Shown here: piece after piece, positions 26,356 through 35,670 of the stretch
Numbering within the stretch: position 1 is the stretch's first letter
Layout: the number at the start of each line of letters is the position of its first letter
From: Bacillus sp. PK3_68
GTDB taxonomy: Bacteria; Bacillota; Bacilli; Bacillales; Domibacillaceae
Direction of reading: 5' to 3'
Length of the DNA: 64,000 nt
Assembly: GCF_003600835.1 (NCBI RefSeq)
Contig: NZ_NQYC01000001.1
Span: 1,426,001-1,490,000, forward strand
The notes under the pieces: model-generated
Database searches by the model: none
The model's input: only the letters and a program-made list of their open reading frames with translations
Told to the model about the DNA's origin: nothing
Made by a program: the position numbers and the translations under genes

Positions 26356-27782
26356 CTATGATGAAAAATGCTTCTCGTTCTCCTCCTCGGCACGTATTGG
26401 CAGGCGCACGGTGAATACACTCCCTTGCTCAGGCTTGCTATCCACCTCAATAGAGCCTCCATGAGTAGAAACAATCCACTTAGCAATGGAGAGCCCTAGC
26501 CCATAGCCTCCCATCGATCTTGATCTTGATTTGTCAGAACGGTAAAAGCGATCAAAGATACGATCATAATCAGCAGAAGGAATACCGATACCTGTGTCTT
26601 CTACAATTATAGTCAGCTCCTTTTTCTGCCCCTTTAAGAGAAGAGAAATTTCACCTCCGTCTGGCGTATATTTAATTGCGTTATCAAGCAAAATGTAGAG
26701 AAGTTGAGTAAGCCTTTCGCTATCACCGTTCACCTGGATGGATGGAGACGCCTCAAAATGCAGCCTGATTTGCTTTGCCTGGGCGAGTGACTGAACAGAT
26801 CCAACCACTTTTTCAGCAGTCTTGAAAAAATCGAACGTCTCTTGCTGTCTTTCCATCATTCCCGAATCTGTGCGGGCAAGTGTCAATAAATCACTCACTA
26901 GCTTCGTCATTCGTTTCACTTCAGTCTTCATATTGACGAGCAACTTACGAGCAAATGGATCTTCGTTCATTGAATCCGTCATTTCCATAGCATTAATTGA
27001 TGACAGCATAATGCTCAATGGTGTGCGCAATTCATGTGAAGCATCACCGACAAATTCCTGTTGGCGGGCAAATGCCTTAGAGATTGGAATCATCGCTTTC
27101 TTTGACATATACCGACTAATAAACAAAGCAATGCCAAAAAACAAAACAGCTAACAAAGTAAGAATAACAAGGAGCCATTTAAATAAATGATAAGCAAATG
27201 AAATATCTTTTCCGATATACAGCATCCCAATAAACTGTCCGTTATAAAAAAGCGGCCGTCCATCAATCATCAACTTGACCATTTGCGAATCTCCTATGCG
27301 ATGCGGGCCTTTTCCTATTTCTTCTCTTTTCGGAAAAGTGATCTGTAGTGTTTCTTCACGGACGTCATTTTTTCTCGGAATCCAACCTTGTAAAAGCTGC
27401 AATAAATCCGGGCGAATCTGAGGAATGGTTTCCTGTCCCATAATAAGGTCTCCATCTGTATCCACTACATAATAAAAAAACTGATCGACTCCAGCTAAAA
27501 CAATTTGCTGACTTTCAAGGCCTTGCAATTCTTTTATCGCATTGTCTGCCAAATAATCTAAAATAATTCTCGATTCGTGGTGAGTTAGCTCTCCAAGCTC
27601 TTTTTTTGGTCCTCTAAAACAATTATATATACTAGAAAATAAACAATAATAACGAATAACGAGAGAAACAATACCATTAAACCGCTATAGAAAAAAGTAA
27701 GCCGAGATTGTGTATTCTTAAAGATATCTGCTTGTTGATGTTTCCGCCGCAAAAAACTCTTATTTTTCAACTTTGTAACCAA
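26356..27782 (-). CDS. Sensor histidine kinase, frame broken at an A7 tract
   Basis: Two frames make up one kinase of about 475 residues. The first (27782 to about 27608) has the N-terminal helix (FFYSGLMVLFLSLFVIIVYF) and stops at 27585. The second carries the extracellular domain, a second helix (LLVILTLLAVLFFGIALF), HisKA (FVGDASHELRTPLSIML) and ATPase motifs (LDNAIKYTPDGG, DTGIGI, GGYGLGLS). With one more A in the run at 27601-27607 the frame becomes continuous through ELGELTHHESRI. Its TTG start overlaps the response regulator gene by 23 nt. It probably senses envelope stress and phosphorylates that regulator. Sequencing error, real mutation and phase variation are all possible. Confidence 0.8.
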
Positions 27783-28434
27783 CCCCTCTAATGCTATGAA
27801 GGAGGTGCTGTTTTCCTACGATGTCTAGCTTTTTCCGCAGCAGCTTCACGGTTGCATCTATCGTTTTTGTAGATACGTCCGCATCGTATCCCCAGATCCG
27901 GTCTAAAATCACTTCACGCGGCAATACCTGCCCTTTGTTTTGAACAAGCAAGTCTAACAATTGAAATTCACGCGGGCTTAACTGAATACTTTCATCACCA
28001 CAGTGAATCATTTGGCTCGTTCTGTTAAGAAGAAGGTCCTGAATCGCTAATGTTTCTTCCAAGATTGGCGCATAATTTCTTCGGGATAGCGCTCGCAGCC
28101 GTGCAAGTAATTCATCTATTTCAAACGGCTTGATGAGATAATCATCTGCACCCGAATCAAGCCCTTCCACCCGATCTTCCACTGTATCCTTCGCTGTCAA
28201 CATGAGTATCGCTCCCGAATAACCCTCTTTTCGTAAACGGCGGCATACGTCTATTCCGCTTCCATTTGGCATCATCCAATCGAGTATTAATACATCATAA
28301 TGGGAAGCAGCTGCATAGTCATAAGCGTCCTCCCCCTCCTTTACCCACTCTACCCGGTATCCTCCTTTTTTCTTTAGCATAAAAGCAACTAATTCGCCAA
28401 GCTGCTCATCATCTTCAGCTAAGAGGATATTCAT
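27760..28434 (-). CDS. OmpR-family response regulator
   Basis: 224 residues. Receiver domain with acidic pocket LLAEDDEQ, phosphoacceptor Asp in VLILDWMMPNGSG, Thr/Ala in LMLTAKD and Lys in DDYLIKPFE; then an OmpR-type winged helix (LSPREFQLLDLLVQNKGQ, TIDATVKLLRKKL, IRGVGYKVEK). AGGAGG lies 7 nt before the ATG. It is cotranscribed with the sensor kinase. Three promoters in this region, including its own, carry TTTTCAC-type direct repeats with the 11-bp phasing expected for this fold, so I propose it controls htrA, the secreted repeat protein and itself. It is not a clear ortholog of CssR by eye and also resembles the CiaR type. Confidence 0.9.
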   Translation of the reverse strand: MNILLAEDDEQLGELVAFMLKKKGGYRVEWVKEGEDAYDYAAASHYDVLILDWMMPNGSGIDVCRRLRKEGYSGAILMLTAKDTVEDRVEGLDSGADDYLIKPFEIDELLARLRALSRRNYAPILEETLAIQDLLLNRTSQMIHCGDESIQLSPREFQLLDLLVQNKGQVLPREVILDRIWGYDADVSTKTIDATVKLLRKKLDIVGKQHLLHSIRGVGYKVEK

Positions 28435-28477
28435 GTTGTCTCCTCCTTTCTCTTCTCTTTTTATGCTAATCCCTTTT

Positions 28478-28496
28478 AATGAAAAACAAGTGAAAA
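28478..28496 (-). promoter_or_regulatory. Direct-repeat site upstream of the response regulator gene
   Basis: On the minus strand TTTTCACT-TGT-TTTTCATT, 43 bases from the start codon. It is a weaker copy of the sites at 24447 and 25764 with the same 11-bp phasing, suggesting autoregulation. Confidence 0.5.
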
Positions 28497-28511
28497 TAGC
28501 GCCTATCTTTC

Positions 28512-29018
28512 TTACAGTTCATTGCCCCATTTTCTTATTTTACAGTTTCGATAAAGAAATACACCAAGCGTGCCAAATAGAACAACTAGAAAGACAGGCA
28601 GTTCAAAATAGCCTAATCTTGCTTCCTTTCCATATGACCATTGAACACTTTGCCAACTAGTATAGATAAGAAAAAGAATAATCTCCGTTTTAATGGTATT
28701 TAGCATAAGTCTAGTATTAGCAAACATTTGGTCCTTATTTTCCTCTGTTAGATGAGGAATGTTATAAAGACTCGGCTTTCGTTCCAAAACTGTCATACCT
28801 GCCCAAAGAATCAAAGTGATGAAGGGAAGAAACCAGATCATCCCTTTGCTTCCCCAGCCGTCCGCTTCTCCTTTGGCATTAAAATGAATGGGTACTTGTT
28901 CAGGCAATTGGCTCCATTGTGTAAACAAGTAGATGACATTAGCAAAGATAAATAGCAGCGAAATAACAGTAGAGACTTTTTCAAACATTGTTTTGGCTAA
29001 TTGGTTGTTATCAGTCAT
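28512..29018 (-). CDS. DUF1648 membrane protein
   Basis: 168 residues with four hydrophobic helices. The segment LPEQVPIHFNAKGEADGWGS is the DUF1648 signature (P-x-H-F-N/D-x-x-G-x-x-D-x-W-G), found also in the N-terminal part of SdpI-type immunity proteins. The function of stand-alone DUF1648 proteins is not established. AGGAGG precedes the ATG at 6 nt. It lies 77 nt upstream of the response regulator on the same strand, so it could be cotranscribed with the two-component system, although the operator at 28478 suggests a separate promoter there. Confidence 0.82.
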   Translation of the reverse strand: MTDNNQLAKTMFEKVSTVISLLFIFANVIYLFTQWSQLPEQVPIHFNAKGEADGWGSKGMIWFLPFITLILWAGMTVLERKPSLYNIPHLTEENKDQMFANTRLMLNTIKTEIILFLIYTSWQSVQWSYGKEARLGYFELPVFLVVLFGTLGVFLYRNCKIRKWGNEL

Positions 29019-29256
29019 TTACTTCCTCCTTTGTCATGCTCATTCTCGGATGCTTAAAACCGTATCTAGCTTAGCTTATTTTGTTACAATCCGTTTTTCT
29101 TCATAAAATGATAGCCGCTGTCTGCTGCATTCTTGACAACAAGATGATACTATTCATTTCTTTTTTCTAAACAACCTGTCCATCCTACAAAGTGCTTATC
29201 AGTTAACAATCCGCAATCAACATTCTTCTTTCCGGATTTTTTATTCCTTTTTCTTT

Positions 29257-29574
29257 TCATGTCTTTTTCATTCTTAAAAACAGCTCTTCAATCATCGGCC
29301 AGTTTTTTACCCATGTAAACAGCCGGACAATATGGAAAGGTGCCACCATCACCACAATGAGGAGGGTGAGAAAAAATACAGCCATGCTCACAAATTTCAC
29401 ATATCCTGTTTCCTGATAAGTCATTGCTTTCAAACTGACAAAAGCGCCAACGAGCAAAAAAATCATTCCGACAGCAAACAAATACTCCACAAAGTTGCTT
29501 AAAATAAAAGAGAGACCGACAAATAACATCCCTATAAAAGAAAAGATGACAGATGACAAACTATAGATTTGCAT
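29257..29574 (-). CDS. Membrane protein of unknown function
   Basis: 105 residues with three to four hydrophobic helices (VIFSFIGMLFVGLSFILSNF, YLFAVGMIFLLVGAFVSL, VSMAVFFLTLLIVVMVAPF) and a short charged tail. AAAAGGAG precedes the ATG at 7 nt. I recognise no family. It is a single gene between cysI (ending 29705) and the DUF1648 gene; 29019-29256 has no further feature I can support. Confidence 0.65.
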   Translation of the reverse strand: MQIYSLSSVIFSFIGMLFVGLSFILSNFVEYLFAVGMIFLLVGAFVSLKAMTYQETGYVKFVSMAVFFLTLLIVVMVAPFHIVRLFTWVKNWPMIEELFLRMKKT

Positions 29575-29631
29575 ATTTTCTCCTTTTTTATTAATTGTAC
29601 CAATTATTCCGCCTCATGGGTATCACACAAC

Positions 29632-29662
29632 AAAGCAGGATGCCCAGACGGCATCCTGCTTT
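29632..29662. terminator. Terminator after cysI
   Basis: AAAGCAGGATGCC pairs with GGCATCCTGCTTT around CAGAC, 43 bases past the cysI stop (29705, minus strand). Confidence 0.88.
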
Positions 29663-29704
29663 GTTTTAAAAATTTTATAACGTGCGGATTTTGCATTTTT
29701 TCTG

Positions 29705-31423
29705 TCAAGCGTGGAAATCAGTACCGGAATGAACTTCTTTAACGATGCCAGCCCGAATCACATAATCTCCAAAGCGTTCGCCTTCCTGACGCTCTTTAGC
29801 ATATTGAGAGAGAATCGGACGAAGCAACGCCAAAATCTCTTTTTCCCCAACATTTTCTTTATAAAGCTTGCTCAGGCGGTTTCCAGAAAAACCGGCTCCT
29901 AAATACATATTATACTTTCCAGGAGATTTGCCGATAAAGGCAATTTCAGCCAGAGCTGGACGAGCGCAACCATTCGGACATCCCGTCATACGGATCGTGA
30001 TCTCTTCTTCATGCAAACCGCTCTCTTCTACAATGTCCTCAATTTTTTCAAGTAAACTAGGAAGATAACGTTCTGCTTCCGCCATGGCGAGGCCACACGT
30101 TGGAAGAGCCACACAAGCCATTGAATTTCTGCGTAATGCTGAATAATGCTTGCCGTCTGTAAGTCCGTATTTCTTAATCAGCTCCACAATTTGATCTTTT
30201 TTCTCATTCGACACATTAGCAATGACAAGATTTTGGTTCGGCGTCAAACGGAAATCACCCGTATGAACTTTAGCAATTTCTCTTAAGCCGGTCATGAGTG
30301 GATATCCCTCTATATCAGCTACACGGCCATTTTGAATGAATAAGGTAAAATGCCAGTTTCCATCGCTTCCTTCTACCCATCCATAGCGATCCCCATTATG
30401 ATTAAAGTGGAAAGAACGTGCCTCTTCAAGCTCCCACCCTAATCGTTTATGAAGCTCTTGTTTAATAGATTCCAGTCCCAGTCTGTCAACTGTATACTTA
30501 AAGCGGGCATACTTTCTAACAGAGCGGTCACCGTAATCACGTTGAATAGTGATTACTTTTTCAGCTACGTCAAGAATCTTTTCCGGCGTACAGAAGCCAA
30601 TCACTCTAGCCAGCTGCGGGTATGTGTTTTTGTCGCCGTGGGTCATCCCCATTCCGCCGCCAATCGCCACGTTGAATCCAGCTAGTTTTCCCTCTTCTAC
30701 CACTGCCACAAAACCAAGATCCTGGGAGAAGACATCTACATCGTTGGAAGGCGGAACCGCGATGCCGATCTTGAATTTTCGGGGCAAATAAAGCGCTCCA
30801 TACATCGGTTCTACTTCTTCTTCCGGAGTGCCTGCCACTTTTTCCTCATCAAGCCAGATTTCATGGTACGCTCTCGTACGCGGCGAAAGGTATTCGCTCA
30901 ATTTTCGTGACCACTCATACACTTCTGAATGAATTTCGGACTGATAAGGATTAGGGTTGCACATAACATTTCGATTCACATCTCCACAAGCGGCTAATGT
31001 ATCCATTAGCACTGCGTTAATTTCCTGGATGCTTTTCTTCATGTTCCACTTTAGAATTCCATGCATTTGAAATGCTTGGCGAGTCGTTAATTTAAGTGTG
31101 CCATTGCCATATTTTTGAGCAATGTCATCCATGGCAAGCCACTGTTCTGCTGTTGCCACTCCACCTGGCGCACGCACGCGCACCATAAATTGATAAGCGG
31201 GCTCAAGCTTCTGGCGCTCCCGTTCATTTCGTAAATCCCTGTCATCTTGCAAATAGCTGCCATGGAATTTCATCAGTCGATTATCATCATCAGGAATGCC
31301 TGCGGTAATAGGATCTGCCAACGTTTCTGCAAGTGTGCCACGCAAGTAATCGCTCTCTCTTTTTATTCGTTCGACATCACTTGGAGGACCTTCTGGCGCC
31401 TTTAATACTTTCTCTTCGATCAT
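29705..31423 (-). CDS. cysI: Sulfite reductase hemoprotein subunit CysI
   Basis: 572 residues, normal length for CysI. The two Cys pairs that hold the coupled 4Fe-4S cluster and siroheme are visible: [15 protein letters not shown] (Cys-x5-Cys) and [11 protein letters not shown] (Cys-x3-Cys). Siroheme-binding basic residues occur in the repeated ferredoxin-like halves ([13 protein letters not shown] and [12 protein letters not shown]). The enzyme reduces sulfite to sulfide with six electrons from CysJ, for cysteine synthesis in the cytoplasm. It starts 25 nt after cysJ and ends at a strong hairpin, forming a two-gene operon. Confidence 0.97.
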   Translation of the reverse strand: MIEEKVLKAPEGPPSDVERIKRESDYLRGTLAETLADPITAGIPDDDNRLMKFHGSYLQDDRDLRNERERQKLEPAYQFMVRVRAPGGVATAEQWLAMDDIAQKYGNGTLKLTTRQAFQMHGILKWNMKKSIQEINAVLMDTLAACGDVNRNVMCNPNPYQSEIHSEVYEWSRKLSEYLSPRTRAYHEIWLDEEKVAGTPEEEVEPMYGALYLPRKFKIGIAVPPSNDVDVFSQDLGFVAVVEEGKLAGFNVAIGGGMGMTHGDKNTYPQLARVIGFCTPEKILDVAEKVITIQRDYGDRSVRKYARFKYTVDRLGLESIKQELHKRLGWELEEARSFHFNHNGDRYGWVEGSDGNWHFTLFIQNGRVADIEGYPLMTGLREIAKVHTGDFRLTPNQNLVIANVSNEKKDQIVELIKKYGLTDGKHYSALRRNSMACVALPTCGLAMAEAERYLPSLLEKIEDIVEESGLHEEEITIRMTGCPNGCARPALAEIAFIGKSPGKYNMYLGAGFSGNRLSKLYKENVGEKEILALLRPILSQYAKERQEGERFGDYVIRAGIVKEVHSGTDFHA

Positions 31424-31448
31424 TTTCCTAACTCCTTCCCCTCAAGGC

Positions 31449-33269
31449 TTAATATACATCGCGCTGATAACGCTTTTGTTGCTGCATCTCAGCAAGATAA
31501 GCCTCTGCTTGCTCCCGGCTTCTGCCGCCTTCCTGTTCAATAATTTGAATCAGTGTTTCATGGACGTCATGCGCCATATTTTTTTCATCGCCGCAAATAT
31601 AAATGACTGCTCCTTCTTCAAGCCATTGATAAAGCTCTTTGCTCTGTTCTAGCATGCGATGTTGGACATAGACTTTTTCCTCTGTATCACGTGAGAAAGC
31701 AACGTCCATTTTCGTTAGAACGTCTTTTTTGAGCCATTGCTGCCACTCTGTTTGATAGAGAAAATCCGTTACAAAATGCTGATCACCGAAGAATAACCAT
31801 GTTTTCCCTTGAGCAGCCAGCTCCTCTCGTTCTTGTAAAAACGATCTGAATGGAGCTGCTCCTGTGCCAGGTCCAATCATAATAATCGGTGTATCCGGGT
31901 TTGCTGGCAGCTTAAAGTTTTGATTGCGTTGAATATAAACTGGCAAATAATCCCCAGGCTGAACCCGTTCAGCACATTGTATGGAGCATACGCCCTTACG
32001 GCTGCGTCCGTTACTATCGTATCTGACGGTTCCAATCGTCAAGTGTACTTCATCAGGATTCGCTCTTAAGCTGCTGGCAATGGAATAAAGCCGGGCCGGC
32101 ATTTTACGCAAAATCGAAACAAATGCGCTAGCTGTTATGCCTTCAAAGCTAAAATCTTGGATTAGATCAAGCAGATCCCGTCCTTCAATGTAAGTTCGTA
32201 GGTCTTCCTCTTGTCCTGGTGCTACTAGCTGCTGCAGTTGATGATCTGAAGTAAGTTCAGCTGCTTTTTGAATAAGCGGCTTCGTCAGCACTGTGATCTC
32301 ATAATAAGAGAGGAGTGAATCACGCAATGGACGTGTTTCTCCTTGCTTGTTCAGCGTGACCACTTCATCAGGATTCCAATTCATTTTCCCGATGATTAAA
32401 TCAACCAGCTCCGGATCATTTTCAGGATAAATACCTAAGCTGTCTCCCGGTTCAAACTCAAGATTTGACCCTTCAAGCGATAGTTCAATGTGTCTCGTTT
32501 CTTTATTTGAACCGCGTCCATTTAAATTAATATTTTCAAGAACCTCGGCCTTAAAAGGATTCGTCCGTGAGTAGACCGACTGGCCTACCGATGTTCCCGC
32601 TCCTATTGAAGCAAGTGGAGAAACAGCTTCCTCAGCTTTTGCTTCACCTAAACTGCTTAGGACGCCTTCCAGCCACTCGGCAGCAGGTTCATCATAATCC
32701 AAATCACAATCAAAGCGCGGATAAAGGCGCTGACCGCCCAATTCCTCTAAACGTTTGTCGAAATCTTTCCCAGTCTTACAGAAAAATTCATACGAGCTAT
32801 CGCCTAAGGATAGGACAGAGAAACGTAAATCCTTCAGCTGGGGAGCCCGTCTTCCATGAAGAAATTCATGGAATGAAAGGGCGTTATCCGGTGGGTCTCC
32901 TTCTCCATGAGTACTTACCAAGAGCAGAAGATTTTGAATTTTTTTAATATTATTTGCTTTAAATTCATTCATTGGAGCAAGAGTTACTTGAAATCCACGT
33001 TCTTTTAGCTTAGCTGCTACATTCTCAGCAAGCCCCTGGGCGTTGCCTGTCTGAGAACCAAAAAGAACAGTCACTTCCTTAGACAGGGCCGAACCATTTT
33101 GTTGAGGGACAAGTTCGCTTCCTGTCACTTGTGGCAAAACAGTACCAGCCATTCCGGCAAGATATCCGCTCAACCACATTTTTTGGGGTTCCGTCAGCGT
33201 TGATAAAAGACGATTAAGGAGCTCCGACTGCTCCTGACTAAAAGGACTGTTCATTACTTGAAGTTGCAA
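31449..33269 (-). CDS. cysJ: Sulfite reductase flavoprotein subunit CysJ
   Basis: 606 residues: an N-terminal flavodoxin-like FMN domain (VLFGSQTGNAQGLAENVA, LLLVSTHGEGDPPDNALSF), an FAD domain of the CPR type (ARLYSIASSL) and a C-terminal NADPH domain (MIGPGTGAAPFRSFLQER, YICGDEKNMAHDV). It passes electrons from NADPH to CysI. TTG at 33269 is preferred as start: it gives M-QLQVMNSPF, like the B. subtilis protein, and GAGGTGG lies 6-8 nt upstream; the ATG at 33308 would add 13 unrelated residues and lacks a site. A good promoter is at 33448-33476. Confidence 0.95.
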   Translation of the reverse strand: MQLQVMNSPFSQEQSELLNRLLSTLTEPQKMWLSGYLAGMAGTVLPQVTGSELVPQQNGSALSKEVTVLFGSQTGNAQGLAENVAAKLKERGFQVTLAPMNEFKANNIKKIQNLLLLVSTHGEGDPPDNALSFHEFLHGRRAPQLKDLRFSVLSLGDSSYEFFCKTGKDFDKRLEELGGQRLYPRFDCDLDYDEPAAEWLEGVLSSLGEAKAEEAVSPLASIGAGTSVGQSVYSRTNPFKAEVLENINLNGRGSNKETRHIELSLEGSNLEFEPGDSLGIYPENDPELVDLIIGKMNWNPDEVVTLNKQGETRPLRDSLLSYYEITVLTKPLIQKAAELTSDHQLQQLVAPGQEEDLRTYIEGRDLLDLIQDFSFEGITASAFVSILRKMPARLYSIASSLRANPDEVHLTIGTVRYDSNGRSRKGVCSIQCAERVQPGDYLPVYIQRNQNFKLPANPDTPIIMIGPGTGAAPFRSFLQEREELAAQGKTWLFFGDQHFVTDFLYQTEWQQWLKKDVLTKMDVAFSRDTEEKVYVQHRMLEQSKELYQWLEEGAVIYICGDEKNMAHDVHETLIQIIEQEGGRSREQAEAYLAEMQQQKRYQRDVY

Positions 33270-33424
33270 TGATATCCACCTCACAAAGGAATATAGATGA
33301 TCAATCATTTAGCCTCGAAGGATAAATGATTGTATTCGCCACAATCAGAAAAGCGACAAAAGGAATGAGCAAAACAATTTCCCTTTTTTTGACGCGGCTA
33401 TGTACTAGTAAAAAGAAGCCATAT

Positions 33425-33476
33425 CAGCGTCTTAATGATTAATTTTTATAATATATTCATTAATCCTATATGTCAA
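33425..33476 (-). promoter_or_regulatory. Sigma-A promoter of cysJI with overlapping inverted repeat
   Basis: TTGACA (33471-33476) and TATTAT (33448-33453) on the minus strand, 17 bp apart. A perfect 7-bp inverted repeat, TTAATGA and TCATTAA, lies across the -10 and spacer and could bind a repressor. The leader is about 170 nt; no S-box consensus seen. Confidence 0.75.
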
Positions 33477-33632
33477 GTAGGTTTTATGACCGCACCTTGT
33501 GGTTTTCTCCAATTATTTTGACTTTTTTGCCTTTCAATGCTACACGTTAGAAAATGAATAACTTGATCACTCCCCAATTTAAAGATAGGCGCATATTCTT
33601 TATTATATTATTAAAATACAAGGAGTTAGATG

Positions 33633-34070
33633 ATGACTAAAAAAAGTGTAGAGGATATTTTACAAGAAGGGATGTACGGCAAAAAAGAAATTAACCCAGA
33701 GGAGCGGCGGAAGTTTCTTGGCACATTGAGAGAAAGAATAATAGCTGCACTCCGGCAGAGCCAGGTAAGGGAAGCGGAGGTTTATCCGGAGTTCATTGAG
33801 TTGATAAAGAAACATCCGCAGGCAAAACTGTACTTAAACGGCTCCATTGACATTACTTATTTAAAGAAATATATTACCGCTGCCGAAAAGCACAGGATCG
33901 ATTATACGATTGTCATTAACAAAACCCATGATACAGACATCGGGCTAGTTTTTGCCTATGACTATGCTATCGATAAAGAGGAGATTTATCTTTCTAGACC
34001 GCAAAAGCAACAAAAAAGCGTAAAAAAAAATAAGCTTGCCTCCTTTTTTAATTGGCTGAGGCGCAAATAA
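33633..34070 (+). CDS. yueI: YueI-family protein (DUF1694)
   Basis: 145 residues, cytoplasmic, with the DUF1694 pattern: an N-terminal ILQEGMYGKKEINPEERRKF, then FLGTLRERIIAAL, an alternating alpha/beta core (AKLYLNGSIDITYLKKYI, IDYTIVINKTHDTDIGLV) and a basic tail. The family is common in Bacillaceae and resembles a degenerate 6-phosphogluconate-type or RNase-like fold only loosely; no function is known. Two ATGs lie side by side (33630, 33633); GGAG is 7 nt from the second, which I prefer. It stands alone with its own terminator. Confidence 0.8.
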   Translation: MTKKSVEDILQEGMYGKKEINPEERRKFLGTLRERIIAALRQSQVREAEVYPEFIELIKKHPQAKLYLNGSIDITYLKKYITAAEKHRIDYTIVINKTHDTDIGLVFAYDYAIDKEEIYLSRPQKQQKSVKKNKLASFFNWLRRK

Positions 34071-34103
34071 CAAAGCTTCCTGTACAAATTTAGGCGTATC
34101 CAT

Positions 34104-34139
34104 AAAAAAGCTGTCATGAAAACACATGACAGCTTTTTT
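34104..34139 (+). terminator. Terminator after yueI
   Basis: AAAAAAGCTGTCATG pairs with CATGACAGCTTTTTT around six bases. Confidence 0.92.
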
Positions 34140-34229
34140 GCTTGAGAACAGGGTTAGATAGTTTTACTGGGCCGCTTTAACAGATTAACGAACCGCTTCC
34201 TCTAAAATACGAGCCACTCAGCCCGATTT

Positions 34230-34507
34230 ACGTGCTGGGCGAGCGCCTTCCGCTTTTCTTTGTCCAGCTGCAGCGACCATCGGCTCGAGGTCACAAGCCC
34301 ATCCAATCAGAAGGTTAAAGAACAAACTTCTGGCTGGCTCGTCTTGTGCTTGTCGCCGATAAACAGCCGCTTCCGCTTTTCTTATTGTCCGGCTGCTGGC
34401 GCTAGCGCGTACAGCGGTTTCGGTCTCTCTGTCGGAGTCTAAAGAACGACTCCTTGTCGAGCCCTCCAACCTCCTATCGCGCTGGGCAAGCGCCTTCCGC
34501 TTTTCTA
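34230..34507. repeat. Tandem ~123-bp non-coding repeat units
   Basis: The core CGCCTTCCGCTTTTCT recurs at about 34247, 34370 (as CCGCTTCCGCTTTTCT) and 34492, spaced 122-123 bp, giving two units and a partial third. Outer copies share GCTGGGC(G/A)AGCGCCTTCC. Unit 1 can fold with nested stems CACAAG/CTTGTG and CAGAAG/CTTCTG; unit 2 contains GGAGTC/GACTCC. Frames across it are low quality. From memory, GC-rich units with CTTCCGCTTTTCT ends are widespread intergenic repeats in Bacillaceae with no assigned role. It fills the whole gap between yueI and ysdC. Confidence 0.7.
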
Positions 34508-35593
34508 TTAGTCAAACTTAATTTTGTCGACGGTTTCCTGATCCAATCGCAGGATGACCTCGCCGATAAGTTTGACAGCATTTTCGTAATCGTCACGGTG
34601 AAGCATCGCTGCGTGTGAGTGGATGTAGCGGGTAGCAATCGTAATGGACAAACTTGGCACTCCGCCTGAGGTCACATGAATCGCACCTGAATCTGTTCCG
34701 CCACCTGCCATTGCATCAAATTGATAAGGAATATTTAATTCATCCGCTACATCTGTTACGAAATCACGTAACCCTTTATGGGAAACCATGGAGGCGTCAT
34801 ACAGAATAATCTGTGGACCATCGCCCATTTTGCTCATCGCCTCTTTGCTGGAGACTCCTGGCGTATCACCAGCGATGCCCACATCCACGCCAAATGCAAT
34901 ATCCGGCTGAATGGCTTGGGCAGATGTTTTCGCTCCACGCAATCCTACTTCTTCCTGTACAGTTCCAACGCCATATACTGTGTTTTTATGTTGTTTGCCT
35001 TTAACATATTTCATGACATCAATAGCAATCGCACAACCGATACGGTTATCCCACGCTTTGGCAAGCAGCATTTTTTCATTGTTCATTACCGTGAATTCAA
35101 AATACGGCACGACCATGTCGCCCGGACGCACACCCCATTCTTGTGCTTCCTCTTTGCTGGAGGCACCAATGTCGATAAACATATCCTTGATATCTACCGG
35201 CTTTTTACGCGCTTCAGGAGATAAGATATGAGGTGGCTTAGAACCGATGACTCCCGTAATGTCACCTTTTCTCGTCACAATGGTCACGCGCTGGGCAAGC
35301 ATGACCTGACTCCACCATCCGCCGACTGTTTGAAAGCGGAGAAACCCCTTGTCATCAATTTGTGTGATCATGAAGCCAACTTCATCCAAGTGGCCGGCAA
35401 CCATAATCTTTGGTCCGTTCTGTGCACCCGACTTTTTGGCAATTAAACTGCCGAGATTATCTGTCGTTACTTCATCCGCGAACGGCTCTATGTATTTTTT
35501 CATAACGGCGCGGGCTTCACGCTCATTTCCAGCAATCCCTTTAGCGTCCGTTAAATCTTTGAGCATCGATAATGTTTCGTCCATTTTCGCCAT
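34508..35593 (-). CDS. ysdC: M42-family metallo-aminopeptidase YsdC
   Basis: 361 residues, the normal length for M42 enzymes. Metal ligands and catalytic residues appear in order: His/Asp in [11 protein letters not shown], Asp in [10 protein letters not shown], the Glu pair in [13 protein letters not shown], Asp in [11 protein letters not shown] and His in [10 protein letters not shown]42 proteins are large self-compartmentalising aminopeptidases, often mis-named endoglucanases. It sits after ysdA and a dUTPase gene as in relatives. In B. subtilis ysdC also follows the infC-rpmI-rplT block. Substrate peptide preference cannot be read from sequence. Confidence 0.92.
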   Translation of the reverse strand: MAKMDETLSMLKDLTDAKGIAGNEREARAVMKKYIEPFADEVTTDNLGSLIAKKSGAQNGPKIMVAGHLDEVGFMITQIDDKGFLRFQTVGGWWSQVMLAQRVTIVTRKGDITGVIGSKPPHILSPEARKKPVDIKDMFIDIGASSKEEAQEWGVRPGDMVVPYFEFTVMNNEKMLLAKAWDNRIGCAIAIDVMKYVKGKQHKNTVYGVGTVQEEVGLRGAKTSAQAIQPDIAFGVDVGIAGDTPGVSSKEAMSKMGDGPQIILYDASMVSHKGLRDFVTDVADELNIPYQFDAMAGGGTDSGAIHVTSGGVPSLSITIATRYIHSHAAMLHRDDYENAVKLIGEVILRLDQETVDKIKFD

Positions 35594-35670
35594 ACATCAT
35601 TCCTCCTATAAAAAAATATGGATCCGTTTTCATTATACGTATTTTTTCAGATATATACAAAAATTACCGC

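Noticed and set aside
33270-33440. SAM riboswitch (S-box) in the cysJ leader
   Set aside because: No S-box consensus and no terminator before the ribosome site.
34230-34507. CRISPR-like array
   Set aside because: Units are about 123 bp, only two to three in number, with no constant short repeat and unique spacer pattern, and no cas genes.
34778-35231. Frames opposite ysdC up to 148 residues
   Set aside because: Antisense to a gene with all M42 metal-site motifs; composition is not protein-like.
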